Below, piece by piece: positions 1 to 7,566 of a DNA stretch of 64,000 bases (its first letter is position 1; each line of letters begins with the position of its first letter). Location: positions 1-64,000 of the forward strand of contig NZ_CANLRP010000011.1 of NCBI RefSeq assembly GCF_947493425.1. The letters are read 5' to 3'. Below the pieces are notes generated by a model. The model was not told where the DNA came from. It saw only the letters and a program-made list of their open reading frames with translations, and made no database searches. The stretch is from an uncultured Microscilla sp. (GTDB taxonomy: Bacteria > Bacteroidota > Bacteroidia > Cytophagales > Microscillaceae). The position numbers were made by a program, and so were the translations under genes.

Positions 1-74
1 GCGCAAAAAATAGCCTCGTCTCAAAACAAAACCTCTACCTCAAGAATGGTAATTTAATTTCTCACCATTCCTAA
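1..74. mobile_element. Partial MITE (159-bp family), cut by window edge
   Basis: The visible end runs to position 71 and is followed by TAA (72-74). By eye this segment is identical to the matching end of the copies at 56972-57130 and, in reverse complement, 48525-48683. The terminal bases read CCATTCC followed by TAA. The left part lies outside the window. No coding capacity. Confidence 0.8.
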
Positions 75-142
75 GAGATGATCAAGAACTACAACTATAC
101 GCTACAATTGCTGATTATCTACCTTCACCACAGCATAACTTT

Positions 143-817
143 TTAGCCCTCTCCCCTATCGAACCTAAACTTCAGGTAATGGATTTTGTGCCCTTCAGCA
201 ACAAACTTGAGTTCGTAGCGGGTTTTAATATCATGGTGTTGGGCAAGCAGTTTCTCCTCTTTGTAGAGATCACGGGTAAATTCAAAATCTTTAATTTTCC
301 AATCTTTGAGCACCTCCAGGGTGTATTCAAACAAGCCTGCGTTGTCGGTTTTGAAGTGTAACCAACCATCGGGCATCAACAGGTTTTTGTACATGGTCAA
401 AAAACGTGCATTGGTCAGGCGACGGCGTTCGTCACTGTCTTTGGGGCGTGGATCGGGGTGTACCACCCATATTTCGTTTACTTCGCCAGGGGCAAAATAC
501 TGCTCAATATTTTGGATAAAAGTACGTAAAAACCCCACGTTTTGCAATCCGTTTTGAGTAGCAAATTGGCTGCCTTTCCAGATACGATCGCCTTTGATGT
601 CTACCCCTACAAAGTTACGGTCGGGGTATGCTTGCGCCAACCCTACGGTATACTCTCCTCTACCACAAGCTAACTCTAATACTATATCGCGGTCGTTTTT
701 AAAAAACTCCTCTCTCCATTTTCCTTTAATCGTATCATACAGAGGTTTGCCTGGCTGTACCACGTTCGGATTCTCCTCGTTTTGCTTAAAACGCTCTAGT
801 TTGTTTCTTCTCCCCAT
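143..817 (-). CDS. trmB: tRNA (guanine-N7-)-methyltransferase TrmB
   Basis: Cytoplasmic SAM-dependent enzyme that makes m7G46 in tRNA variable loops. The 224-residue length is normal for bacterial TrmB. The Rossmann SAM motif is visible (VLELACGRGEY, residues about 46-56), then GVDIKG (71-76), a PDPRPK motif (about 121-126) where most family members have PDPWPK, and HFKTDN (about 154-159). The ATG at 817 gives the natural N-terminus. It is transcribed leftwards from a promoter near 892-922. The W to R change in the PDPWPK motif is a lineage variation worth noting but does not cast doubt on the family call. The downstream neighbour is a MITE fragment. Confidence 0.9.
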   Translation of the reverse strand: MGRRNKLERFKQNEENPNVVQPGKPLYDTIKGKWREEFFKNDRDIVLELACGRGEYTVGLAQAYPDRNFVGVDIKGDRIWKGSQFATQNGLQNVGFLRTFIQNIEQYFAPGEVNEIWVVHPDPRPKDSDERRRLTNARFLTMYKNLLMPDGWLHFKTDNAGLFEYTLEVLKDWKIKDFEFTRDLYKEEKLLAQHHDIKTRYELKFVAEGHKIHYLKFRFDRGEG

Positions 818-891
818 TGTTTTTTTATTTGACTAGACAAAAAAACAGGCAAAAGGCTTCTGCCCTATTGTCTGTTACCTAAAATATTCGG

Positions 892-922
892 CAAAATTAG
901 TTATTGTTGGGGCTTTTAGCAA
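892..922 (-). promoter_or_regulatory. Bacteroidota-type promoter of trmB
   Basis: On the minus strand TTG (922-920), a 20-bp spacer and TAATTTTG (899-892) match the TTG-N17-23-TAnnTTTG consensus of the Bacteroidota primary sigma factor. The predicted start of transcription is near 885, giving a leader of about 70 nt before the trmB ATG. Confidence 0.5.
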
Positions 923-1128
923 CTATGCAGCAAAATGCCTGAGGGGGGCAGGCTGTTTTTTAAACTGGGCAATCGTTACCTCTGGGGTAGTGTTATGCAA
1001 AAATCACTTTTGCTACCCAATCATCTTATAGCATTGCAAATCAATACTTTACAAAAAACTCAGGAGTATTAAACAACCACCAAATAGTACTTTACAAATA
1101 ATATATTTAATATTTTTACTTTGACTTG

Positions 1129-1160
1129 TTTTGAGTTTATGCGGCTTTTTTTTAGATTTG
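1129..1160 (+). promoter_or_regulatory. Bacteroidota-type promoter of the tetR gene
   Basis: TTTTG at 1129-1133, a 19-bp spacer and TAGATTTG at 1153-1160 match the -33/-7 consensus closely. Transcription would begin at about 1166-1170, inside the palindrome at 1166-1180, so a bound repressor would cover the start site. The rest of the 818-1185 intergenic stretch shows nothing else I can name. Confidence 0.6.
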
Positions 1161-1165
1161 AGAAA

Positions 1166-1180
1166 ATGACTCACAGTCAT
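1166..1180. promoter_or_regulatory. Palindromic operator in front of tetR
   Basis: ATGACT-CAC-AGTCAT is a perfect 6+3+6 inverted repeat, 14 bp before the probable ATG (1195) of the TetR gene and overlapping its predicted transcription start. The same arms recur at 1884-1898 in front of alkB, which supports both being sites for the TetR protein. Confidence 0.65.
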
Positions 1181-1194
1181 AATACTTGAAAGAT

Positions 1195-1827
1195 ATGGGA
1201 ACACCAAAGGACATTAGAAAAAAACAAAGGTATGAGGCAATTGTAGATGCAGCCGAAAAGGTGTTTTTTTCTAAAGGAATTGACAATGCTTCAATGGACC
1301 AGGTAGCCAAACAAGCTGGACTGGGTAAAGGCACCTTGTATTTATATTTTGAGAGCAAAAATGCATTGTATCGAGCGATTTTATACCGAGCTTTTGCTAC
1401 CTTAAAAAAACAGTTTGAAGAGGCTCTCGATGAAGAAAATACTGGGTTTGAAAATATGAAAACCATATTGAGGGTATACCTCGACTTTTTTTATAATCAC
1501 CCCCATTATTTCAACGCTATTTTACACTTCCAAAATGACTTATTTAACCTGGATGCCATGGCATCGGAGCAACAAATTTATCTTGCCGAAGGAGTGGCTA
1601 TTATTGAACTTGGGGCACAACTCATAGAAAAAGGGCAACAAGATGGTAGCATCAGAAATGATTTGAAAGCAATAGAAGCTGCGTATGTGTTTTGGGGGCA
1701 AACGATGGGGGTACTACAGCTAGTACAAAAGAAAATGGCCATTGTTACCCATTACCACCAATTAGAAGCTGATCAGTTGATTGTACAGCACTTTAAGCTA
1801 ATTGAATATGTGCTCAAAGGCAGTTAG
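1195..1827 (+). CDS. TetR-family transcriptional regulator
   Basis: The protein is about 210 residues, usual for TetR. The N-terminal helix-turn-helix is clear (residues about 10-55, with ASMDQVAKQAGLGKGTLYLYF), followed by an all-helical ligand/dimer domain without recognisable specificity. A TTG at 1186 would add three residues, but ATG 1195 gives the natural MGTPKDIRKKQRYEAI start. The gene sits 123 bp upstream of alkB in the same direction, and an ATGACT-N3-AGTCAT palindrome precedes both genes. The simplest reading is an autoregulated repressor that senses an alkane, fatty acid or related molecule and controls alkB. The ligand is inference. Confidence 0.85.
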   Translation: MGTPKDIRKKQRYEAIVDAAEKVFFSKGIDNASMDQVAKQAGLGKGTLYLYFESKNALYRAILYRAFATLKKQFEEALDEENTGFENMKTILRVYLDFFYNHPHYFNAILHFQNDLFNLDAMASEQQIYLAEGVAIIELGAQLIEKGQQDGSIRNDLKAIEAAYVFWGQTMGVLQLVQKKMAIVTHYHQLEADQLIVQHFKLIEYVLKGS

Positions 1828-1879
1828 GCTATAACTACAGGAATTGCTATAAAGTTATTCCTGTATATTTTTTTGTCAT

Positions 1880-1902
1880 AAAAATGACTGAAAGTCATTT
1901 TT
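1880..1902. promoter_or_regulatory. Palindromic operator in front of alkB
   Basis: The core ATGACT-GAA-AGTCAT (1884-1898) extends to a perfect 23-bp palindrome with flanking A and T runs. It lies about 50 bp upstream of the alkB ATG and has the same arms as the tetR operator. A T-rich near-match to a -7 box (TATA then TTTG ending at 1875) lies just before it but has the wrong internal spacing, so the promoter itself is not certain. Confidence 0.65.
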
Positions 1903-1950
1903 CATCAAAACATACAATTTAATCACCAAAATAATCTAAAACATTCTATT

Positions 1951-3063
1951 ATGAGTTTACTAAAAAAACTAGGCTTCTTGAGCATATTCACTATTCCAGC
2001 CCTCATTGTATGGGGGTATTATATGGGCGGAGGCTGGACATTCAGCGGTTTTGTACTTGGCTATGGCATTATTCCACTGTTGGATACTATTATTGGCAAA
2101 GACCCCGAAAACATTACCGAAGACTCGTTTGATCGGGTAATCAGCAACGGCTACTTTTACGCCGTGGTATACGCACAAGTGTATGCACATCTGGGCATTG
2201 TGCTGTTTGCAGGCTATGTAGTATCGTTACAGACAATGACTACCCTAGAGTGGACAGGGTTGTTGCTAAGTGTAATGTTGTTTATGAGCAGTGGTATCAA
2301 CATTGCCCACGAACTAGGGCATAAACGCAGCAAAGTGGCGCAATTTCATAGCCAGCTTACGCTGATGTTGGTGGGGTATATGCATTTTTTTATAGAGCAT
2401 AACAAAGGGCACCATGTGCATGTAGCCACCCCCAAAGACCCGGCAACCAGTAAAAAAAACCAAACCTTTTATGCCTTTTGGGTACAATCAGTATTTGGAG
2501 GTTGGCAAAGTGCTTGGGATATAGAAAGCCGCCGTTTGCAACGTCACGGGCTTAAAACGTGGAGCCATCATAATGCTATGTTGTGGTACATAGCGTTACC
2601 GTTAATTTTTTGTGCTTTGCTTACTGCTGTGCTAAGCTGGAGCAATGGTGGGGCGATATGGGCAGTGCCTCTTTTTTGGGTGGCACAAAGCATTTTGGCG
2701 TTTTCATCGCTTGAGGCAGTCAATTATGTAGAGCATTACGGCATTGTACGCCGTGAAATAGCTCCTGGCAAATACGAAAGGGTAAACCCATTGCATTCGT
2801 GGAACTCAAACCATCGAGTGAGCAATTTCTTTTTGTTTCAGTTACAGCGCCACTCTGACCACCACGCCCACGCAGCACGCCCCTATCAAGTGCTCCGCCA
2901 CTTCGACGAAAGCCCTCAATTGCCTTCAGGTTATCCTGTAATGATATTAATGTCGTTGGTACCTCCACTTTGGTTTAGAGTAATGAATAAAAGGCTGGAA
3001 CGCTGGAAAAGTAAGGCGTATGATGCTGAACATATCAGGCAAGTGGTGCAAGCAACGGTGTAG
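1951..3063 (+). CDS. alkB: Alkane 1-monooxygenase / AlkB-type membrane di-iron hydroxylase
   Basis: Integral membrane non-haem di-iron oxygenase that hydroxylates the terminal carbon of alkanes or similar chains using a rubredoxin electron donor. All histidine boxes of the AlkB family are present: HELGHKR (residues 120-126), EHNKGHHVHVATPKDPA (149-165), an NYVEHYG segment near 257, and LQRHSDHHAHAARPYQ near 297. Hydrophobic helices lie around 9-25, 75-92, 103-117 and 210-255. The 370-residue length fits AlkB without a fused rubredoxin, and no rubredoxin gene is visible nearby. It follows the TetR gene and has its operator in front, so it is probably derepressed by substrate. The natural substrate is not readable from sequence. 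Confidence 0.92.
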   Translation: MSLLKKLGFLSIFTIPALIVWGYYMGGGWTFSGFVLGYGIIPLLDTIIGKDPENITEDSFDRVISNGYFYAVVYAQVYAHLGIVLFAGYVVSLQTMTTLEWTGLLLSVMLFMSSGINIAHELGHKRSKVAQFHSQLTLMLVGYMHFFIEHNKGHHVHVATPKDPATSKKNQTFYAFWVQSVFGGWQSAWDIESRRLQRHGLKTWSHHNAMLWYIALPLIFCALLTAVLSWSNGGAIWAVPLFWVAQSILAFSSLEAVNYVEHYGIVRREIAPGKYERVNPLHSWNSNHRVSNFFLFQLQRHSDHHAHAARPYQVLRHFDESPQLPSGYPVMILMSLVPPLWFRVMNKRLERWKSKAYDAEHIRQVVQATV

Positions 3064-3070
3064 GAATTTC

Positions 3071-3625
3071 TTATAATATTTTTTTAACAGAAGGCAATAC
3101 ATAGATTTCATTAATCATTTGCCATACTTTTTTTGGGAAAGAAGGAATAGACTGCTCTTGGTTTTTGCTTAACAAAAGGTAAAAACTTAAATCTTTACGT
3201 TCGTAGTGTGAAAAAGCATAAGGAGGAAAGAGGTTTTTCATTAACAAACTATATATACGAAATCGTTTGGTGTTTTCTTCTGGTTCGTTAGTTAGTGAGG
3301 CTCCAATAAACATAAATGAACAATTTTTATCTTTTTTGTAGAAAAAAAGCATCGCTTCTACACAGGTTCTGATTACTTTAGTGGCTTTTGTAGTTCCCTT
3401 ATAAAGACCAGACAATGTATTGAAGCGATCTTTTCTATTGATGTCTTTGTGTAAGCAAAAACTTACCTCAAAGGTTTTATATTCAAACTCCTCCAGAGAT
3501 ATAGTATACAATACTTGATTTGAGTCTCTGAAATTAAATAGGTGTTCTCTTTTAAAATGTTTCTTGTTGGAAGCCCTAGACGTATTAGGACCTAAATAGT
3601 TGATTTTATAGAAGGAGTCAAACAT
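3071..3625 (-). CDS. Uncharacterised protein, second gene of a pair
   Basis: A 184-residue soluble protein with no signal peptide or membrane helix. It begins 7 bp after the stop of the gene at 3633-4160, so the two are almost certainly co-transcribed. The middle (TKATKVIRTCVEAMLFFY, then GASLTNE and a basic RFRIYSLLM stretch) faintly resembles small Bacteroidota proteins of unknown function such as DUF6934, but I could not confirm this. It ends only 8 bp from the end of the convergent alkB gene. AT content is higher than alkB, consistent with an accessory origin. A two-gene toxin/antitoxin or defence unit is possible but unproven. Confidence 0.6.
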   Translation of the reverse strand: MFDSFYKINYLGPNTSRASNKKHFKREHLFNFRDSNQVLYTISLEEFEYKTFEVSFCLHKDINRKDRFNTLSGLYKGTTKATKVIRTCVEAMLFFYKKDKNCSFMFIGASLTNEPEENTKRFRIYSLLMKNLFPPYAFSHYERKDLSFYLLLSKNQEQSIPSFPKKVWQMINEIYVLPSVKKIL

Positions 3626-3632
3626 TTCTAGA

Positions 3633-4160
3633 CTATATTACAAATTGATATGCCTTATTGCGTTCTTTCCATAAATCATCTTCTGTTAATAGTCTAACTC
3701 CTTTGGGTAACTCAGATGGTTTTACCTCACTGGTCAATGACTTGAGACCTTCCTTGGTTTTATATATAAAATCAATCCATAAATTTAAATATCTATCACT
3801 TAAATGAATAGAAGATTTCACAATTTTTGGTAGACTACTAAACTTTTCAGACTCAATTATTTTCTGACAATACATAGACATATTTCTACTATTATTCAGG
3901 GTATCTATTGAATTGTCAAAAAAGTGCCTCAATGGTTGATAACTATTTGATGTAATTTTAAATTCCCCACCATTAAAAATCACTTTATGCATTTTCTCAA
4001 GCTCTTTACAGGCTTTTTTAATTTTCCGATTAAATTTATATGCTGAAAACCTTAGCTTAAAGCTTAATTTTTTTTCATTCAAAACAGAGTTCAAAAAATC
4101 AGATAGATTTGCAAAACTCACGTCATTGCCAAAGTTTGATATTGTTTGTGTAGTCTGCAT
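3633..4160 (-). CDS. Uncharacterised protein, first gene of a pair
   Basis: A 175-residue, lysine-rich, soluble and probably helical protein. I recognise no family. It has no signal peptide, and a basic stretch lies near residues 35-60 (KLRFSAYKFNRKIKKACKEL). It is followed after 7 bp by the 184-residue gene, an organisation typical of paired small modules. Strong A+T bias in coding and upstream DNA fits horizontally acquired cargo. The function is unknown and the call rests on uninterrupted frame, natural ATG and tight coupling to its partner. Confidence 0.6.
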   Translation of the reverse strand: MQTTQTISNFGNDVSFANLSDFLNSVLNEKKLSFKLRFSAYKFNRKIKKACKELEKMHKVIFNGGEFKITSNSYQPLRHFFDNSIDTLNNSRNMSMYCQKIIESEKFSSLPKIVKSSIHLSDRYLNLWIDFIYKTKEGLKSLTSEVKPSELPKGVRLLTEDDLWKERNKAYQFVI

Positions 4161-4254
4161 TTTTTTATTCCTATTAATTAAGTCACAAATTTACTAATAA
4201 TGTGGCTTTATAACGATGATTTATACAGAAAGTTCATATACAAAGCCTAAGAAC

Positions 4255-4680
4255 CTATTGATCCTCCTCAAACAACCACTCCAACCCCTCTTCTCTCGTT
4301 TTAAAAATACGGTAAATATCATTATTTGCTTCATAATTGGTGCGGGTACTAATGGTTTCTATCACGTTGTCTATAGAGTGTTGCAAAAACACATTTCGTG
4401 ACAATACCAAGGCTGTTTTAATAGGGTTGATATGGAATGCCCGTTTGATGGTTTCGTTGGCTACCCATTGTTGATCATTTCTGGCAATAGTACCATGTTC
4501 ACGGCTGTCAAAACACCATTTTTTTATATTTTTTTGCTCTGACAAATCATAGAAAGCAAGGAGGGTTTCCCGATACTTTTCGCCTTGCACAAAGTACTTC
4601 CAGGTGAGTATCAAAGCCTGGTTACCAGCATCGTACTCGATGAGTGCTTGATCATTTTCATAACATTTTTCCATAGACAT
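4255..4680 (-). CDS. SpoIIAA/STAS-like small protein
   Basis: A 141-residue soluble protein. The order of elements is a strand-rich start (LIEYDAGNQALILTW), a helix with YRETLLAFYDLSEQKNIKKWCFDSREHG, then DQQWVANE and a final helix with EEGLEWL. This resembles the SpoIIAA/STAS-like proteins common in Cytophagales, where the WxxDxRxxG segment is conserved. I infer this from pattern only. Start could be 4680 or 4674 (MSM). SpoIIE-type phosphatases occur elsewhere in the window, and SpoIIAA-like proteins are the kind of target such phosphatases act on, but no direct link can be read here. Confidence 0.55.
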   Translation of the reverse strand: MSMEKCYENDQALIEYDAGNQALILTWKYFVQGEKYRETLLAFYDLSEQKNIKKWCFDSREHGTIARNDQQWVANETIKRAFHINPIKTALVLSRNVFLQHSIDNVIETISTRTNYEANNDIYRIFKTREEGLEWLFEEDQ

Positions 4681-4801
4681 AGAGGGTACCTGAGTTAAAA
4701 CCGATCTGCCCTTAAGTTACAAAATGTCTCTGAACAATGCACAGTTCATTTGCTTTTTTCCCGAAACCCCAAAAGGCTACTGAACCAGTAATATTACAAG
4801 A

Positions 4802-4950
4802 TAAGTATACTTTGAAGGGGATAAAAAACCGTTTTTAGATTTTAATCTTTGTATCACTTTGCGTGCTTGCAGAACGGGGCAACCATCAAGCGCAGCGGAA
4901 CAATAGAGTTCCTAACTTTCGGTTAACCATGCCGTTCAAAGTATAACTTA
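4802..4950. repeat. Inverted-repeat-bounded non-coding segment
   Basis: A near-perfect inverted repeat (TAAGTATACTTTGAA at 4802-4816 and TTCAAAGTATAACTTA at 4935-4950, one extra base in the right arm) encloses about 120 bp of non-coding DNA. The right arm supplies the TAA stop of the gene at 4948-5970. It looks like another small mobile element, but the ends differ from the GGAA family and no clean target duplication is visible. Confidence 0.45.
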
Positions 4951-5970
4951 CCCTATGCTGACTGCTTCAAGCAAAGGCAAAGAGACCTTCATATAATCAT
5001 GGGCTTTTTCGGTTTTCAATGACAAATTACTCAGGTAAGCATACTTTTGTTGAAGTGGCAACAATAATACTTCTATGGCATCAAAGATGAGGTGTTTGTC
5101 CTGTATTGTCAACAACAAACGAGCATCAAGGGTGGTAGCCACTTGTATTTTGGGCAAAGAATTTTGCCAGACAGCAGTCAATATAGGTAATAGTATGTAT
5201 TGAATCGCAAAAGGAATAATTTGCCGATGCTCCATTGCAGGGGCTATCTGCCAGTCAATTTCCACAGGGTGTGTCAATTGGTGTTGCAACAAAAAAAGGT
5301 ATTGTTTTACAAAAGCTACTTCGGTGTACAAATCTACCAGTTCTTCGTCTTTGTGCTGTAAAATATATCGATAGGTTTGCGAAAGCTTTTCAGTAAAATC
5401 TAAAGCCTCGGCTTCACTTGCTTCTATCAATGCTTCCAGCAAATGTAAACTATCAAACAAAAACTCAGGGTTTACCTGTTGTTTGAGCAGTTCAAACTCT
5501 GACGCCACCTTTTCGCCCTTAAGGTGTTCTGCCTCCAGCAAGGTTGCCTTCCACATACCAAAAAAATAGCGACTTTCATAAATAGCCCCCAGCACTAAAG
5601 TCAGCAAAGCAGCCACTGCCATGATTGTTCCCACTGGCACCAGGCTAAAAGCAATGCCATAGCTCCAGGTAATTACCCGCAAACCAATGAAAATAACTGT
5701 ACAAGTATATAATACAGTACACCCTATAGTGGCTATAGTTCTTATTTGGGTTTGTTGTATTTTGGCATAACGTTGCCTAAATATTTTTACAATTGCCTGG
5801 TCACCTTCCCAAATAACAATTGAAAACAAAAACGAAAAAAGCACATTCTGTGGGTAGTGGGTCACGTTTTGAGGTGCCAGTTCTATAGCAAGTGGTATAA
5901 GGAGACTCATTGCCAACATTCCGACATAACGCCAGTGCCATTTAAAAATGTCCATACGAAAGTAACTCAT
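4948..5970 (-). CDS. Degenerate LytS/YehU-type histidine kinase (pseudokinase)
   Basis: A membrane protein of 340 residues (or 335 from M6) with N-terminal hydrophobic helices up to about residue 130, then the His_kinase region. It is a paralogue of the upstream gene (shared WRYVG/IRYTG start, YESRYFF, SELLK-QVNP, YRYILQHK-EL, and PLLE near the end). The normal NPHFLFNSLN motif is NPEFLFDSLH, so the phospho-acceptor His is Glu169. The VENAIKHN N-box is replaced by a hydrophobic ILLPILTAVWQN segment, and the glycine box is lost. It overlaps the active paralogue by the 4 bp ATGA, so the two are translationally coupled. Likely a regulatory partner of the active kinase rather than an enzyme. No LytTR regulator is nearby. 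Confidence 0.8.
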   Translation of the reverse strand: MSYFRMDIFKWHWRYVGMLAMSLLIPLAIELAPQNVTHYPQNVLFSFLFSIVIWEGDQAIVKIFRQRYAKIQQTQIRTIATIGCTVLYTCTVIFIGLRVITWSYGIAFSLVPVGTIMAVAALLTLVLGAIYESRYFFGMWKATLLEAEHLKGEKVASEFELLKQQVNPEFLFDSLHLLEALIEASEAEALDFTEKLSQTYRYILQHKDEELVDLYTEVAFVKQYLFLLQHQLTHPVEIDWQIAPAMEHRQIIPFAIQYILLPILTAVWQNSLPKIQVATTLDARLLLTIQDKHLIFDAIEVLLLPLQQKYAYLSNLSLKTEKAHDYMKVSLPLLEAVSIG

Positions 5971-7016
5971 GACAATACAGGGGTTGAGGATTCGGTTACC
6001 GACTTGTTTGATATTGGCTGCTCAAGCAATGGTAACCTTACTTCAAAAGTGGCTACTTTGGGTTGTATAGCTACGGGTTGTTGGGTAAAAAATGCGTAAC
6101 GATCTTTGATATTTTTTAATCCAATGTGGGTCGAGTTTTCGCGCATACCTGAAGTAACCTTTTTGGGTTGTAGATTATTGCGCACAATCAGGCGATTACT
6201 TTTGGTTATAATGTTTAGATACAGCGGACGAGCACTGGAAATAACATTGTGCTTGATGGCGTTTTCTACCAGCATTTGTAAGCTCAAGGGCACTATTTGA
6301 TGCTGTAAATATTCTTTTTCTACCAACATTTGCACTTTTAGATTATCACCAAACCTAATTTGCTGCAAAAACAAATAGGCTTTAATAAACTCAAACTCGC
6401 GGGCTACAGTGGTAAGTTCTTGGTTTTGATGCTGTAAGATATAACGGTATACCACCTCTAGTTTACGGGTAAATTTTTGGGCTGTTTTTTTATCTTCTGG
6501 AATAAGAGTAAGCAATGTATTGAGGCTGTTGAACAAAAAATGAGGGTTTACCTGATTTTTAAGTACTTCGAGCTGTGACTGGGTAGTTTGTCGCCTTAGT
6601 TTTTGGGTTTCGATGACCGACTCTTGCCAGCGTTCAAACAGGTAACGACTCTCGTAAAATGCGCCAATAAATAAGGTAATGACCAGATTAAAAGCCATAC
6701 TTTGGGGGATAGATGACCAATGACAAGGAACATTGTATAAAACACTTGCCAGCCAATGGTTAAAGGTAACCAAGCCAAGTATAAAGAGGCACATTACCAC
6801 AAACTCTAATAGTATACGAACGAGTGCCTGCGAATGCTTGGGGTATTTATTCTGGTAATGCCACATAATCAACACTGCCCCCTGCCAGTTGATAAAGCTT
6901 ATCACCAGGTTGTGGGTAAGTCCAATAATGCCTATATCGACCGAAGAGGCCAGAAATATCATCAAGCTCAGTACAACGATCCCCGTGTACCTTATGTGTT
7001 TCTCTTTGACTTGCAT
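5967..7016 (-). CDS. LytS/YehU-type sensor histidine kinase
   Basis: Membrane sensor kinase of 349 residues when started at ATG 7016. Four hydrophobic helices precede YESRYLF (about 121-127). The phospho-acceptor motif NPHFLFNSLN is intact (His159), as are LVENAIKHN (Asn252) and the STHIGLKNI glycine box. An open frame continues upstream to 7133, but that extension crosses a terminator and the end of the preceding gene. The degenerate paralogue aligns from MDIFKWHWRYVG to MQVKEKHIRYTG, so 7016 is preferred. The partner response regulator (normally LytTR type) is not in the window. The stop overlaps the start of the pseudokinase. Confidence 0.85.
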   Translation of the reverse strand: MQVKEKHIRYTGIVVLSLMIFLASSVDIGIIGLTHNLVISFINWQGAVLIMWHYQNKYPKHSQALVRILLEFVVMCLFILGLVTFNHWLASVLYNVPCHWSSIPQSMAFNLVITLFIGAFYESRYLFERWQESVIETQKLRRQTTQSQLEVLKNQVNPHFLFNSLNTLLTLIPEDKKTAQKFTRKLEVVYRYILQHQNQELTTVAREFEFIKAYLFLQQIRFGDNLKVQMLVEKEYLQHQIVPLSLQMLVENAIKHNVISSARPLYLNIITKSNRLIVRNNLQPKKVTSGMRENSTHIGLKNIKDRYAFFTQQPVAIQPKVATFEVRLPLLEQPISNKSVTESSTPVLS

Positions 7017-7028
7017 ATTTTCATGTAC

Positions 7029-7076
7029 AAAAAAACCATTAAAAACGTAGTAGTTTAACCACGTTTTTAATGGTTT
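7029..7076 (-). terminator. Strong stem-loop with U-tract
   Basis: Perfect 16-bp inverted repeat (arms 7033-7048 and 7061-7076, 12-nt loop) followed on the minus strand by a run of Ts. It lies between the stop of the gene at 7105 and the kinase start at 7016. It ends only about 13 bp from that ATG, so it could also act as an attenuator for the kinase pair. Confidence 0.75.
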
Positions 7077-7104
7077 ACAAGTTAAGCCTAAAGCCAAGCT
7101 TCTG

Positions 7105-7539
7105 CTATTTTTTTGCTGCCAAAACAATATCAAGCGTTTTGTTCCCTTTATTAGTTTCTCTGAGCACCATTCGCTTTTTGGTTATTTCAAGTAACTTTGC
7201 CGTATTTTCTGAACCAAACTCACTGATAACTGATAGTACCTTATCATCAGATAACTTCCAGGTGATTTTTTTTATTTTTCCTTTCTTAAAAACTTCACCT
7301 TTGCCTCCTGCCTCAAATATTATGTAAGCATTTTCCATCATTTTTTTAGTGCGTGTCCGGCTCTCCTTAGAAAAAAGTTGCATCTCTTTTAGTTCTGCTT
7401 CAGACAACTTGGCTATGGTAGCATCAAACGACACTACCCACTTTTTATTAATAAGTAATATTTCTGTAGACTGTGCCTGAGCTACTGAAAGTCCGCCAAG
7501 CATACATAGTATCCAGACATATTTTTTTAACCTTAGCAT
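7105..7539 (-). CDS. Small secreted lipocalin-like protein, copy 2
   Basis: A 144-residue protein with a Sec signal peptide (YVWILCMLGGLSVAQAQ, cleavage after AQA near residue 22). The mature part alternates short beta strands, with TWKLSDDKVLSVI and KKRMVLRE. The spacing resembles small lipocalin-like domains of Bacteroidota. It is a clear paralogue of the gene at 7567-8004 (shared signal peptide, AYIIFEAGGKGE / SYIVFKAGGTAK, TWKLSD, LVL). The 27-bp gap between them indicates one transcript, which ends at the strong hairpin downstream. Function unknown; exported or periplasmic. Confidence 0.65.
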   Translation of the reverse strand: MLRLKKYVWILCMLGGLSVAQAQSTEILLINKKWVVSFDATIAKLSEAELKEMQLFSKESRTRTKKMMENAYIIFEAGGKGEVFKKGKIKKITWKLSDDKVLSVISEFGSENTAKLLEITKKRMVLRETNKGNKTLDIVLAAKK

Positions 7540-7566
7540 TATTTTAAATTTTTGATCTAAAAAGGG

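Noticed and set aside
5967-7133. Kinase start at 7133
   Set aside because: The extension runs through a strong terminator and overlaps the preceding gene; paralogue alignment favours 7016.
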